Source: Sclerodactyla briareus (taxonomy: Eukaryota > Echinodermata > Holothuroidea > Dendrochirotida > Sclerodactylidae). From it: DNA of 64,000 nucleotides. This document shows, piece after piece, positions 46,237-56,800 of this stretch. Both the position numbers and the translations under genes were made by a program. The notes under the pieces were generated by a model, which did no database searches, was not told where the DNA came from, and saw only the letters and a list, made by a program, of their open reading frames with translations. How positions within the stretch are numbered: position 1 is the first letter of the stretch; every line of letters starts with the position of its first letter. The stretch is from positions 1 to 64,000 of the forward strand of contig JAODTK010001832.1 of the NCBI GenBank assembly GCA_026419785.1, written 5' to 3'.

Positions 46237-46536
46237 TGGTTACACCTGTCAGTTCTGCGAACACCTCTACTGTATCTGTGTCGTCACCGCTTGACGGTAC
46301 GTGTGTATACGTAACCCAAATGTTGTCCAGCGGGAGATAGACATTAACTTGCCCAAGAGAGATTAATGGTGCCTGGAGAGAGTTCGTCCCTGTGGGAGTC
46401 CCATCGCCAAAAGTAATGAGAGAACGGAGTAAGCAGTGATTAATTCTGAGGAGTATTCCCATCCCCGGGATGCCCTGGAACCGCCATGTTGCATTCGATT
46501 GAGGGGCAATCTCGACAAGGAAATCCCTTCTATAGG
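46237..46536 (-). CDS. Candidate exon of an extracellular-type protein (unrecognised module)
   Basis: Minus strand. A pyrimidine-rich tract ending cttcagcccaacag, then an uninterrupted 300-bp frame, then ACCA followed by GTAAGTAAG, an ideal splice donor. With this acceptor the exon is symmetrical (phase 1 at both ends, about 100 codons), typical of shuffled extracellular modules. The translation includes RRDFLVEIAPQSNATWRFQG, SLITFGDGTPTGTNSLQAPL, LGQVNVYLPLDNIWVTYTHV and SSGDDTDTVEVFAELTGVT, a beta-rich hydrophilic pattern with one potential N-glycosylation site (NAT). I do not recognise the family; it resembles jelly-roll or Ig-like folds of secreted invertebrate proteins. An alternative acceptor 8 bp upstream gives phase 2. 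Confidence 0.45.
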
Positions 46537-46658
46537 CTGTTGGGCTGAAGAATGGAGAAAATAATGATATACGTCATGTCAGAGGTTTTCAAATTGATTT
46601 TGTGCATATGAGAGAGGACGAGATTACACAATAATCTCTCCATATACATTGTTCAGAT

Positions 46659-46662
<4 letters not shown>

Positions 46663-46689
<27 letters not shown>

Positions 46690-46690
46690 G
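46663..46690. repeat. Poly-A run (about 28 A)
   Basis: An uninterrupted A-run. It could be a retroposon tail on the plus strand, but no body is recognised upstream. On the minus strand it would be a poly-T tract. Confidence 0.8.
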
Positions 46691-46841
46691 AAGATTACTT
46701 GTGTTGGCATGATGTAAGAGTTTTTTTGTGTGTGTGGGATAATCCTGTTTCGCGAGTTGGCACCTCGCCCCGGTTAGAACAAGCTGGACATAGGCGGAGT
46801 GTAGGACATTTAGCAATCTGTAAACTAAGTCACAGCAGTAA

Positions 46842-47018
46842 TCCGGGCTTGAGCTTCCCACGCAATGTCTGGAATTCTTATTGGCCTCGCTAAGTAAATT
46901 GTATTCGCCTATGCGCCATCCACAACTGAATAGCACCAAGGAGCGTTTGATAGTCCCAGGAGGTGAAATTCAGGTGTTTCCAGGATGTAGGGTATTTGCA
47001 GTGCGTTGGTACACTGGG
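46842..47018 (+). CDS. Possible plus-strand exon ending before GTAAGT (unrecognised)
   Basis: Open frame LNSTKERLIVPGGEIQVFPG then CRVFAVRWYTG, followed by GTAAGT at 47,019. The pattern 'VPGG.I.V..GCRV.AVRWY' looks like a beta-sandwich opening strand pair of secreted proteins, but I cannot name it. The upstream end is unclear: a TAA lies in frame at 46,839-46,841 and no good acceptor follows it. It lies on the opposite strand to the other exon candidates. Confidence 0.22.
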
Positions 47019-47019
47019 G

Positions 47020-48540
47020 TAAGTTCCAACGCCTGCAGATCAATTTTCTTTCGTATATATAGAGGAGCACAGTTTAAATTTTTGGAAACAACTGCTTGTA
47101 TTTGTACTAGCCAATTGCGTCTTTTCATGGATAGACGGATATTATTGTATATTATTCCCCCTCTACTCATGTACGTGGAGTGGTGTGTTGTTTGTTAATG
47201 ATCCGACGCACAAAGGGCAAGATCATGTTTCACTCGGACTGTAATCCAGGGAAGATTCATTACAACAGTATCTCTTAATACTCTAAACACAGTAATGATG
47301 AAACAGTATGGCCCACGGCAAACGCTCCTGGTCTCCCAACTGGCTGTGAACCAAACCTGGAATAGCGTGAGGTATTACTGCTAATAAGGGAGTGTGAAAA
47401 TGAGAGTACTCACGGCAATCGTTTCTTCGGTTCCATTGACAACTCCCTATGGAGTCAACACTGCCGCCTACCAAGGTGCTGTGCCATCAGACAAGTGAAG
47501 GTACCTGCCCGGGAATATGTGATTATTGAACTCTTCCGAAAAGATTCAACGACAACGCTGCACACACCTTTAACACTGCAATAAAGGTAAGATATAAAAC
47601 AGTAATGATCTCTCTCAAGTTGGAGCCAATGATCGCCTGTACTAACAATTACAGGGGCACACATAAAGACCTGGGTATCAAACTGCCACCAGTTAGAAAG
47701 TGGACCTCTTGAATCTGATTCCGAATCGATGGTCATTTAAAATCTGCCAGTGGTCGTTTAGTACCACGCTCATCGGGCCTATGCTCACCCCTGAACACGA
47801 ATTCCCTTACTAGATAACACTCATGTCATCCCTGATTCGAACCAATCCCTAACCACTTATCAATAACATCGATTCATGCAACGAGAGTAGCAATTAGGCA
47901 ACGTTTTGTTTTATTTGGTAGTGTGGTGTTTTAACTGAGACTGATTAATTTCGATCTACAAATATCTCACCAATAGAGATTGGGGAGCTGTGATGCACTG
48001 ACCCCCTGATTTGTGTTCTATTATGGTATCTTGTGGATGAATTGGACAATCAATCTCCATGGTGTGTGGCGGACACTCACTCCAGCTGGCTGTAACTTGT
48101 GAGCCCAACAACCCACAACCCTATCCCTAGAAGCTTGCATTTAATAAAGAAGATTCTGGCATGCCTTCACAACGTTGTTCCGCTTGTGCAGGGTGTCAGC
48201 TGAAAGTATTTTCTTCGGATGAGGTTGCTAAGAATTTTTTCTCTGGGAAAATGGGGATAATTTAGGTAGCGGCCATTATAATCGGCAGCCAATATCAGCC
48301 ATTTTTCTTGAAGGAAATTTACGTCGTGATCGTAGGGATCGTTTAGAGAGACCTAATTACCCGTGTTGCTTAAAAAAAAAATCCCCGCTCAATTGAAGGG
48401 AGGAGGGGGGGGGGGGGGAGGATTTACCCTATCTACGGGGGCGATCCATGTTGACTTGTCTATATCATGCGCCACCAGCAATGCCTCATCGCATTTTCCA
48501 GCGTTCTAGGCCACCGGGAAACGCAGCGCCCTACAGTTGT
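47020..48540. other. Unassigned DNA
   Basis: A minus-strand 93-codon frame (47,455-47,736) includes a VFMCAPVIVSTGDHWLQLER stretch but no domain I can name. A-run at 48,372-48,380 and G-run of about 13 at 48,406-48,418. No other feature. Confidence 0.35.
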
Positions 48541-48544
48541 ATCC

Positions 48545-49460
48545 ACTAGTAACACCTATACCCTATCGTGATAGTTTGTTTCATAGACATAGCTCGCCAT
48601 CTATACTGATCCAGACTTGGACACCTATACCATGTGATTGTAGCAACTCACTAACATATCTCGCGATTTTTCCCAGATATGGATTAAATTAGTGACCTTT
48701 CCGTGCGATTGAGGCAACTCACCAGCGGTATATCTCGCGATCTCACCAGATCTGGTCCTAATTAGGAACCTTCCCGTGTGATTGTGGCAAATCACCAGCT
48801 TACCTCGCGATGTTCCCAGATATGGATTAGATTACGGACCTTACCGTATGATTGTAGTGGCCGATCACGGGCATATCTCGCGATCTCATCAGATATGATC
48901 TAGGACGACCTTACCATGTGATAATCGCTGGTTACCAGGATCTCGTCATCCCCTACAAATACAGGCTTAATAAAGGGTCTTGCTGTGTTATTACGATGAC
49001 TCTCACGGATCCGGACCTATTTAGAGAATTTACCCTGTGACTGATGTAGCGGGTCATACCTGGCCGTCTCTATTTAGACTCATGTTGAGGCCTTTTCGTG
49101 CGTCTGTCACTAGAAGGTTATTCTGAACCCTGTCTTCTATAGATTCAGACAGTTATAACGCTGGAAATATTTTCAAACGAACAGATCCAGGAACATCTAG
49201 AAACGCTACTCTGTGGTTGTAGTACCAGTAACAGCTCGCATACAGATCTCTTCAAGGAACCTTGTGATCATTTTTTCCTACAGATCCACGCTCACCCGGA
49301 ATTCTAAGGGAATTACCCATGCGGTTGCAATGGAACACCGGAACTATACATTGGACGTTCTACAGACGAAAACCCATTCGGAAGCCTCACCATGTAACTG
49401 TAGAGGAACGTCGCTTAATAACTCATGCTGTCCAAATAATTCCATGCTCACCTCTACATG
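48545..49460. repeat. Tandem repeat, unit about 70-75 bp, decaying rightward
   Basis: Unit core: accttaccgtgtgattgtag, caactcaccagcatatctcg, cgatctcaccagatatgg, attaaattagg. Clear copies start near 48,630, 48,700, 48,775 and 48,845. Toward 49,450 only the phrases (cctta)ccatgtgat/tgtaac and cagatccacg remain. Non-coding. Confidence 0.8.
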
Positions 49461-50290
49461 CTATTAAAGATAATCATTGACATGAATTCGCCACCTTCTA
49501 CTTATCAGGCATGGGATCATTTAGGTACACAAACCTCGTCTCTTTCGACAGATCCAAGTTTTTCTTGGCAATTACAATGCTTTTGTCGAAGAACACTGGT
49601 AGTCGCATTTTCTACAGATTAATCAGTGGACGTTGCTCTGTAATGGATTCGCAAATCTGGATTTCTAGAATTATAACGAGACAGGAGCATACCTTCCCAC
49701 CGTTACATGGACCATTGGATCAGACCTACAGTCCGCGATGAAATGGATGAGCAGACAAAACTGACTCCGACACAGTGTGGGATTCAAGTGCTCAGGTTTG
49801 ACCCCCATGTCCCCGGAAGGGTCTGGCTCAATAGGAATTCTATGTTGATCCCTCGCGTGTGGAGCACCACCCTCGGCAGTCCGGGTGATTCGTCAGAACT
49901 AACGAACATTACTTCTAACAGATACTTGTGCATGGGCGTCGCCATTTTAACGATATACCCAGAATTCCATTCTGCCTTTGTGTGTATGCCAAATAGTGGA
50001 TTCTTCAAACCTTCTTCACATTCCGTGTGTGGTCTGTATAATCGTAAAAAGGTCATTTTCGTGAAGATGGCTATCATATCCACGAAAAAGCCTTATCCTG
50101 TTTGAGAGTTCACCACGCCGTTTTTGAAATATTCAAAGATTTTGGTCATCCTAACGATTGTAATTCAAAACAGTAGAGCCAGCACAGTCGTTTCTGATAG
50201 AGAGCTGGTTGTTTCCCCCATGAAGCCTCTGAAAGAAAATTATAAGAATTGCTAAGTCTGATCTCTGTTCAATATCGCAATAGACGCAAT
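49461..50290. other. Open but unrecognised region
   Basis: A plus-strand frame of 132 codons (49,707-50,105) and a minus-strand frame of 99 codons (49,784-50,083) overlap. Neither shows a domain or convincing splice sites. 49,470-49,740 may be very decayed 72-bp repeat. Confidence 0.3.
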
Positions 50291-51210
50291 CCTATTTGCT
50301 ACGTGTGTAGTTATCACGTATTATACGCAAGTAGCCCACGTAACGTAGCATACGTTGATTACAGACGTAGAGCCTCGTACACTAGCATATATGCGCGTAT
50401 AAAATTTCACTTACTCATGTGAGGTAATACCAATGAACGCCATACTTCCAACGCGCACGTACATATCGATATTACGTATATCGATATTAGGTACGTACGT
50501 ATTTTATAACCAGTACATGTACGTATTTATTAGTTTATACATACGCAGGCCAATACGTACGTACGGAATTATTACGTACGGTAACACTAACGAACGTCGC
50601 GTAATACTGTGGGGTTAAGTACTGAAATCTAATTAACACACTCGACTACGCGCGTATAGTGGTTATAGCGTACGTACGTAATAAACGGAGTCGCAGTAAC
50701 GTAATATTATCGTCTAGCGTTACTCGCACACATACGCCGGATAATATTGGGGGCCGTGTAAACACATTATATACACATGCAAAATTTGGTGCGTATAAGT
50801 TCTACCAGTATGTCGATAAAAAATATTGTGTACGTACGCACGTTGAGTTGCTTATGTAAACATATTACGCATAGGTGATAATCACGTGCAAAAGCCCCCC
50901 AATTACCACATACGTTTTTCATGTATGAACGACATTAGTAAATATTACGTCCCGTGTTATATTAGTGTAAGCCTATGTCATACTATTACATACCTACCGG
51001 TATACTTGTTATTAGAAACGTACGTAAGTACGTAATACAACATGAACGTACGGTGTCAGCATTACTTTATACCTAATACTTTTACATGAGTACGTGATAA
51101 ATATTGCGTAAAGCCTACCCACCTGGGTGTTTGCACGTATGGTACTAACAATCGCCATGACCTGGACACTATCATCTACATCGCAAATAGCGTATGCGAG
51201 CACTATTTAA
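50290..51210. other. ACGT/TACGTA-enriched segment
   Basis: Unusually dense tacgta, acgtac and cgtacgta palindromes against AT-rich background, for example acgtatatcgatattaggta near 50,475 and gcgtacgtacgtaataaacg near 50,668. The words are not in register, so it is not a simple tandem array. A minus-strand open piece ending NTQ before GTGGGTAGG (~51,130) could be an exon but is unrecognised. Confidence 0.6.
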
Positions 51211-51550
51211 GCGACTGTAGTAACACTACATCATGCATATTCAGGTATGAAATAAAACATCGGCCCTGACGAATTTGAGTGATCGCTTCTTCTGACGAAT
51301 TACCCGGACGGTTCGGTCTCGTCAAGTACTTTCGTCGGTATAATTATCCTCAAATATTTTTTCTTTTATTATATTGAATATATTCTGAATATCTGATGTT
51401 TTAACCTTGCCCGCTCAGAAATCCGCAAGATGACACATAGATATTACATCCTGCATCCTGGGAGGTGCTCTAAAAATAATCTGAACGTGGAAGTATTCAC
51501 CGACCATACACATACGGACTAAGGCAGTTCACCGATTGTGTACTAGTAAA
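51211..51550. other. Likely intron downstream of the HYR exon (minus strand)
   Basis: No domain or repeat seen; AT-rich in the middle. It starts, on the minus strand, from the donor at about 51,555. Confidence 0.4.
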
Positions 51551-51555
51551 CATAC

Positions 51556-51797
51556 AATCACGTTAACCTTGAATGTACAGGTCGCCATATTCCCGGACTA
51601 ATACACAGCGACCATTGAAACTTCGTTCTCGCCCGCGAAGAAATCTGAACCGCTTTCAGGTGTCGACGTCACTTTCACGTCAGCGTCGACATTGTCAATG
51701 ACGGACACCGGCGCAAACTCCATGGCCATGTATGTCTCTCCGTCAGACAGACCATATGTGACGTCATCTGGACATTGTATGGACGGCGCTTCAGTAT
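51556..51797 (-). CDS. Exon encoding a HYR (hyalin repeat) module, with one in-frame TAG
   Basis: HYR modules are Ig-like extracellular repeats first described in sea urchin hyalin and found in secreted and adhesive mosaic proteins. On the minus strand, after the acceptor gatttatctgcag, the frame reads TEAPSIQCPDDVTYGLSDGE, then MAMEFAPVSVIDNVDADVKV, TSTPESGSDFFAGENEVSMV and, after one TAG, SGNMATCTFKVNV. These are the HYR landmarks in order: P-x-I-x-C-P at the start, xxxDN in the middle, SxxxSGxxFxxGxxxV, and a closing SGNxAxCxFxVxV with the second cysteine. About 80 codons is the usual module length. The exon starts in phase 1, as HYR exons usually do. GTATGT follows at 51,550-51,555. The TAG falls where a D/A residue is expected and one residue seems missing, so it may be a sequence error. 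I am confident of the module, not of the parent gene. Confidence 0.8.
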
Positions 51798-52060
51798 CTG
51801 CAGATAAATCACTTATTACATTAATACATTCCTACGTTTGTCACTCGTATTACCTCCTATATGCGTACAAATTCTAGAAGGGATATTACCGCTCAACGTG
51901 TTCGTCTCCACGCGGAGCTGGAAATTAGCAGTAGGCTCCCCGATACATAATAATTGAAGATGGGACGTCACGCTCGAGTACTTACGGTCACTCGTTGGGG
52001 CGCACGCTGTGCAGGGAATCGGCCATTTTCTCAACGAGTATTCATGGCACACCTTGAGAA
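51798..52060. other. Intron-like sequence, with a second possible short exon
   Basis: On the minus strand, tactgctaatttccag precedes LRVETNTLSG (~51,922-51,895), and MADSLHSVRPNE (~52,025-51,992) ends near GTAAGTAC. Both are too short and unrecognised to call. Confidence 0.3.
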
Positions 52061-52063
52061 GGT

Positions 52064-52188
52064 GTATGTATGTATGTATGTTGTATGTATGTATGTATGT
52101 ATGTATGTATGTATGTATGTATGTATGTATGTATTGTATGTATGTATGTATGTATGTATGTATGTATGTATGTATGTATGTATGTATC
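52064..52188. repeat. TATG/TGTA tetranucleotide microsatellite
   Basis: About 30 units of tgta with two one-base slips near 52,083 and 52,135. Frames across it give YVCM strings and are not genes. Confidence 0.95.
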
Positions 52189-53600
52189 TTGACGACAGCC
52201 ACCTAATCCATCCATTTGCCTGTTCGCTGATGTACCGGAACTTCCCCTTTTCTGTTTGATATATTTTTAGAACTATAACATACAGTGTACAAAACGATAT
52301 TTCGCCCCACGGTACTTTACCCCCCCACGGGTACGTGGCTTAGTTCGCTTGCACTTTTCAAGCCATGATCTCAAATGCACAGTTAACACGAGCTCAACCT
52401 GGAAACGTATTCATTTTGTGACTAACAGTTCCGAACAGGCCACCCACCAGTTTGATTGAAGCAAATACTGGTGTTCTTCACAGATATCATAATTGACATA
52501 GATTTAGTGTTATTGTTTTGCTTGTAACATTGGCTTTGTCTTTGTCCTTAATCGGAGAAGGCATTCTATCTGTAACAGAAATAGTTAAACAGTAAATTGG
52601 CAACTAAGATGAACCTTCCGTTCCGCTTGATATACTGTTTCTGGAATGAAATATAATATCATTATCACTTAGTATGTATTTTCAGCTAGCACGATTCAAT
52701 TCTTTCGTTTTGAATGGGGAGTGCGTAATATGCGTAATCTTTGCAGATGGGTTCAACTACGATTACTATAGCTCGTTATAGCTTTTCATTGAAGGTATTC
52801 AAAATTTACATGGCCACTATATCAGGAATATGCCTCCACTCACGTCCTTCTCCGCTAACGCGGCGTTCGTCACTGACAACGTGCCACTGGAAAGTGCCGC
52901 CTGGTGCGAGTGTGCGCACAGGTCATCCTGAATTTCACCATTTTCAGTCCTAATCATTTTCGAGGATTGGTGGATAGTTTACTACGGGGCGTTTGTTAAC
53001 TTGCATCTTGGCCTCAGGGGTTAAGACATCTAGGCCTAGCTTTTTAAATTGTCGACGTCACTCAACGAACCACAGATATGTACCTAATGCATGTGCTTCC
53101 ACATGTCATGGAAACGACTATGACCACAAACTCTGACATGAACGTTGAAGTGGGCGGGGTGGGCGAGGAAGGGGCGGGGGGCTTGTTTCACTCGAGGTCC
53201 ACACGTACATGTACTTGTTGTTACCCTATAAATGACGTATCGGCGACGGCACGAATAGACATGGTTCTCCTCGCCCACTGTTAATCGCGCAGCCCTGGGC
53301 AGACGAATCGTACTGTGGGTATGTTAGCTCCCCTACTCGTATCGGCCTGTACTGTCTCTGGGCATGACGAAGACAGGTGGTTGGAAATCTAGAAAGAGAA
53401 TAATCACACTCACTTGTGTACGTTAATTATTACACGATTCGCACTTGTATTTATCTCCGAAAAAAAATTTTGTTAGTCTGATTTTGCCTCAATAGAGGAC
53501 GAAGGGCTGAAATATATGTGAAACTTCTTGTCAGCAGAAAAGAGAAACAGTGTTAAAATTAATCTGACAAAACCAATTGCAATAACTGTGAACTTTAATT
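52189..53600. other. Unassigned DNA
   Basis: A plus-strand stretch near 52,845-52,920 reads AFVTDNVPLESAAWCECAH and ends close to a tttcaccattttcag acceptor-like site, but nothing certain. The G-rich patch at 53,150-53,180 is non-repetitive. No gene called. Confidence 0.3.
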
Positions 53601-53604
53601 AGCT

Positions 53605-53845
53605 TGTTGCGGGAAAGTGGCAGAATGGTATCACTAACGTTTGTCAAACAATAATCCAGTGTTCGAGTTCCAGCCTTCACAGGACGTTAATTTGTACCAG
53701 TAGTTTGGATCAGCGAGGTCTTAGTCTTTCATTATTTTTCTGCTGAATTTTGGGTTTGTTTCGGGATATTGCCAGTAAGTCTCGTCGGTCGGCTTTAAGT
53801 GGTCACACTGACTCTGGAATTTCAGATAAGTACGTAAAACTGCCG
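53605..53845 (+). mobile_element. tRNA-derived SINE (family S), copy 3
   Basis: gtggcagaatggtatcacta (A-box region) and gtgttcgagttccagcc (B box GTTCGAGTTCC) give the best-preserved tRNA-like head of the three copies. The body keeps tttcgggatattgccagtaa, gtctcgtcggtcggctttaa and gtggtcacactgactctgg, the conserved distal part of copies 1 and 2; the middle part is shorter. Confidence 0.65.
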
Positions 53846-56800
53846 CCCCTGGGATCAAGATGGGATTGGTTGCATCATCCGAGCTCTTGTCAAGAGAGGA
53901 ACAAGTGTCGCTTGGTCTCATCAAGAAATATGACATGTTCTTTGTTAGCCGTATGATTCCCTGAAACCGCGAAATCTAATCAAGCCAATTGGCAGTGAAT
54001 TGTCCTTTTATGAAGATCTATCGCGCCAACGTAATCATACCGGTAACAACGCGGACGAGTGTTTCGATTTTGGAAACACACCTCAGTACCCCAAATCCTA
54101 GAACTACTCTCTATTCTTAAACCAGATGAATCGCGACTTCTCAGAAGAGGGTATATTTATTTCTTATTCACGCAGCGGTGCTCTTCCAAGTGTGGAGACC
54201 TACACCCCTACGTGAAATCAATTTTACTGGCGGCACTGCGCGTTTCGTGCCTTATCCGCAACATAACTCACTCAGTCCTCACTCTCGCCAGTGTACCATC
54301 CTCAAACGACTAACGACAGCGCTGCATAATGTAAAACACTCTCCGCGATCACAAGCGGTTTGCGGGCCTCCTTGAAAAAATTTCCTGTAGTGGAAGTGGT
54401 ATAAGTGTCATCAAGTAATGCGACAGACTCTTATGCAATCAATTTCCATGTGAGGTGGGTGGGGTAATTCATATCTGAGAAGTGGCCCTATCCAGCCCCC
54501 GGCACAATTACATTCGAAGGTCTCTGGAATGTTGCACGATTTGAGCCTGCGATTGCACAAAACGGCTTCGAGTTCATCTCGAAATTTCGCAAAGTTCTTC
54601 TTCTTCTTCACACCTGGTCTCCTGGGCGTTTACCCCAACCTCCGATTGGTTCGCCATGATGTAGCAAGCTGTGCCTTATTGTCCGGATCGTGAATATCAA
54701 TTGAGCGCTACCAGGGATAAATGGAGAGAGAGGGGTGGAGAGCTGACGGGTTAGAAACAAGTTGGCCCATACAACACAACGTGTATTCCTTCTTCCACCC
54801 CTCCGTGACATTAAGTAATCCAACGTCGCAATCGAGATATTGTAGTCACTTATAGCCATGAACTTGTTGCTGGTTGCGACCGCTAGAACTATCCACTGTG
54901 GGATATCCGCATGGGGTACCCAGTCGGGTGATCCACAATGTGTGCAAGCACTCACAAAATTGTCCTTTGGGTTAGTGGCGTGTATGTGTGTGTTTGTATG
55001 CGTGCGTGTATGTATGTTTATGTGGGCGTGCTCTGCGTGTCCGTCAGGTTTTTGACGGTTTTCTCGCGAATATTCCCCTAGGAGTTGCCGAACATGGTCA
55101 CATTTTGCCATGGCCGAATGGTCACAGAACACCCATTTCTCCTCGCATTGACACATTTTCCCAAATCGTTAAATTCAGGGAATAAAAAAATTGCCATTTG
55201 GGGAAATTGTGTCATTTTTTTACCCGATTCCTGCCTGTTGTTGAGACGTTTGGTGTTACAAAACAGTATATGACCCGAATAATTTAATTATGGGTTAGAA
55301 AAAGATATAGGCAAGACCTTGTTGGTTTTTGATTTGCCACCTTGTTGTACCTCAATTTAACTGAAGTTCAGCGAATTGTGATGAGGGTAGATAGGGGTTG
55401 CTTAGAATTAAACTTCAAGTTTTTTCTCATTGATTGCTTACCCTTATGCAAATCAAGCAAGGCAAACCTGGAGCTGGAAACTCTCAAGCGAGTGTGTCTA
55501 TCTACTATACTAAATCAGTCTATCCAAGCCTAACATATAGTTGGGCAGTGTGATTTACTTTTTGCGCAGTCATAGTTAGCTATAACAAGCCTAAGCAGGC
55601 CTTGGTGACAGTTGGTTTCCCATTGAGTGCTTTGACCCAGTTAAAAGGAATACTGTTTGGAAAATACTGACTGAACAACAGAAAACTTAAAGGCACGACT
55701 GAGTGAAGAATTGTTTGTATACGCTGGTATAGCAACAGAGGGAACTTATTTCATGGGGGGAACTTTGTGTTCGACGTCGATAAGGCAGGCAGAAAAATTC
55801 ACGATATTTCATGCCATCATCTGTTTGTGTATTGTACATTTTATTCTTGATATCCATTTAACTAAGCATTCAAACATTCCTGAATTGAAACCCATTTTTT
55901 CTAACTCAAATCAAGCAGTTATTTTGGTTTTTTTTTTTTGGCTCATATGTGTTCCATTTAGGCCTAGCCTCCATTGTTTCATCAGGTAGACTGTGTTTCG
56001 GAGTCGAGAAAAATAGCTTATCTAATCACAAAAATAATTATGATTTCTGTGGAAATTAACGCCACGAACAACATATATCAAAGTTTAGTGACAATTCACA
56101 CACAAATGAGTTGTAATATTGTGATTTTTCTGGCTTGCTCTATTGACTGCTCCCCCAAGTGCCCCGTGTATTTTTTCCCTATGAACGAGCAGAGCAAGTA
56201 TCGCTCATATTACACAGCCTGGGATCCGTTTATCCACGGATAAGAACGTGGACGAATACTGCTGTCACTTTATCGGATTGAAACCTATTGATGCGAAATC
56301 ATGGATTTTTTCAATCTTCAGGGCAACGATGACACTTGAATCTCCCCGGGTAGTTTTCTTCGATTTAATAGTTAGACCTCACTGTTGTGATAACTAGGTC
56401 GTCTTATCTGATGAGGAATACATACTTGACCGAGGATCCGTGGCCTGGATTCCACGAGTCATAACACCGAACGTTTTCTGAAATTAACCTGAATAGAAGA
56501 CAAATTATTATATTCACCCACTGAAAGCCAGTATCCACACTAAAACCTGAATTAGGCCATTTGAGACCAAAATACTCATACAATATAATCCCGTGCCAGC
56601 CTAGCCACTTTATCTTTAAATCTATGAGCTAAGCCCTTCACTCGATGTGACACACTTTCTGTTTCCTGCGCATTGAACTCACATCACTAAGCCTCTCATT
56701 TCACTCTCCTCCTGAGCCCGAGCAGTTTTCACCATGTATACACCGCCCACTGCTTTGAAGCATGACAACCACCCCGATGGCATCTAAAATTACCATACTC

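Noticed and set aside
46658-46939. Minus-strand frame ending in a phenylalanine run
   Set aside because: The F-run is the 28-A homopolymer read in reverse, and the remainder is unrecognised.
49707-50105. 132-codon plus-strand frame and overlapping 99-codon minus-strand frame
   Set aside because: Both strands are open, neither has a recognisable domain, and no convincing splice sites flank them.
52064-52188. Regular repeats suggesting a CRISPR array
   Set aside because: It is a pure TGTA tetranucleotide microsatellite without spacers; the other arrays (72, 149 and 300 bp units) also lack unique spacers and cas genes.
54608-55156. 182-codon minus-strand open frame, the longest in the window
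   Set aside because: It crosses a TG/CA-rich patch (HTRTHTNTHIH), has no domain, and no splice sites or homologous copy support it.
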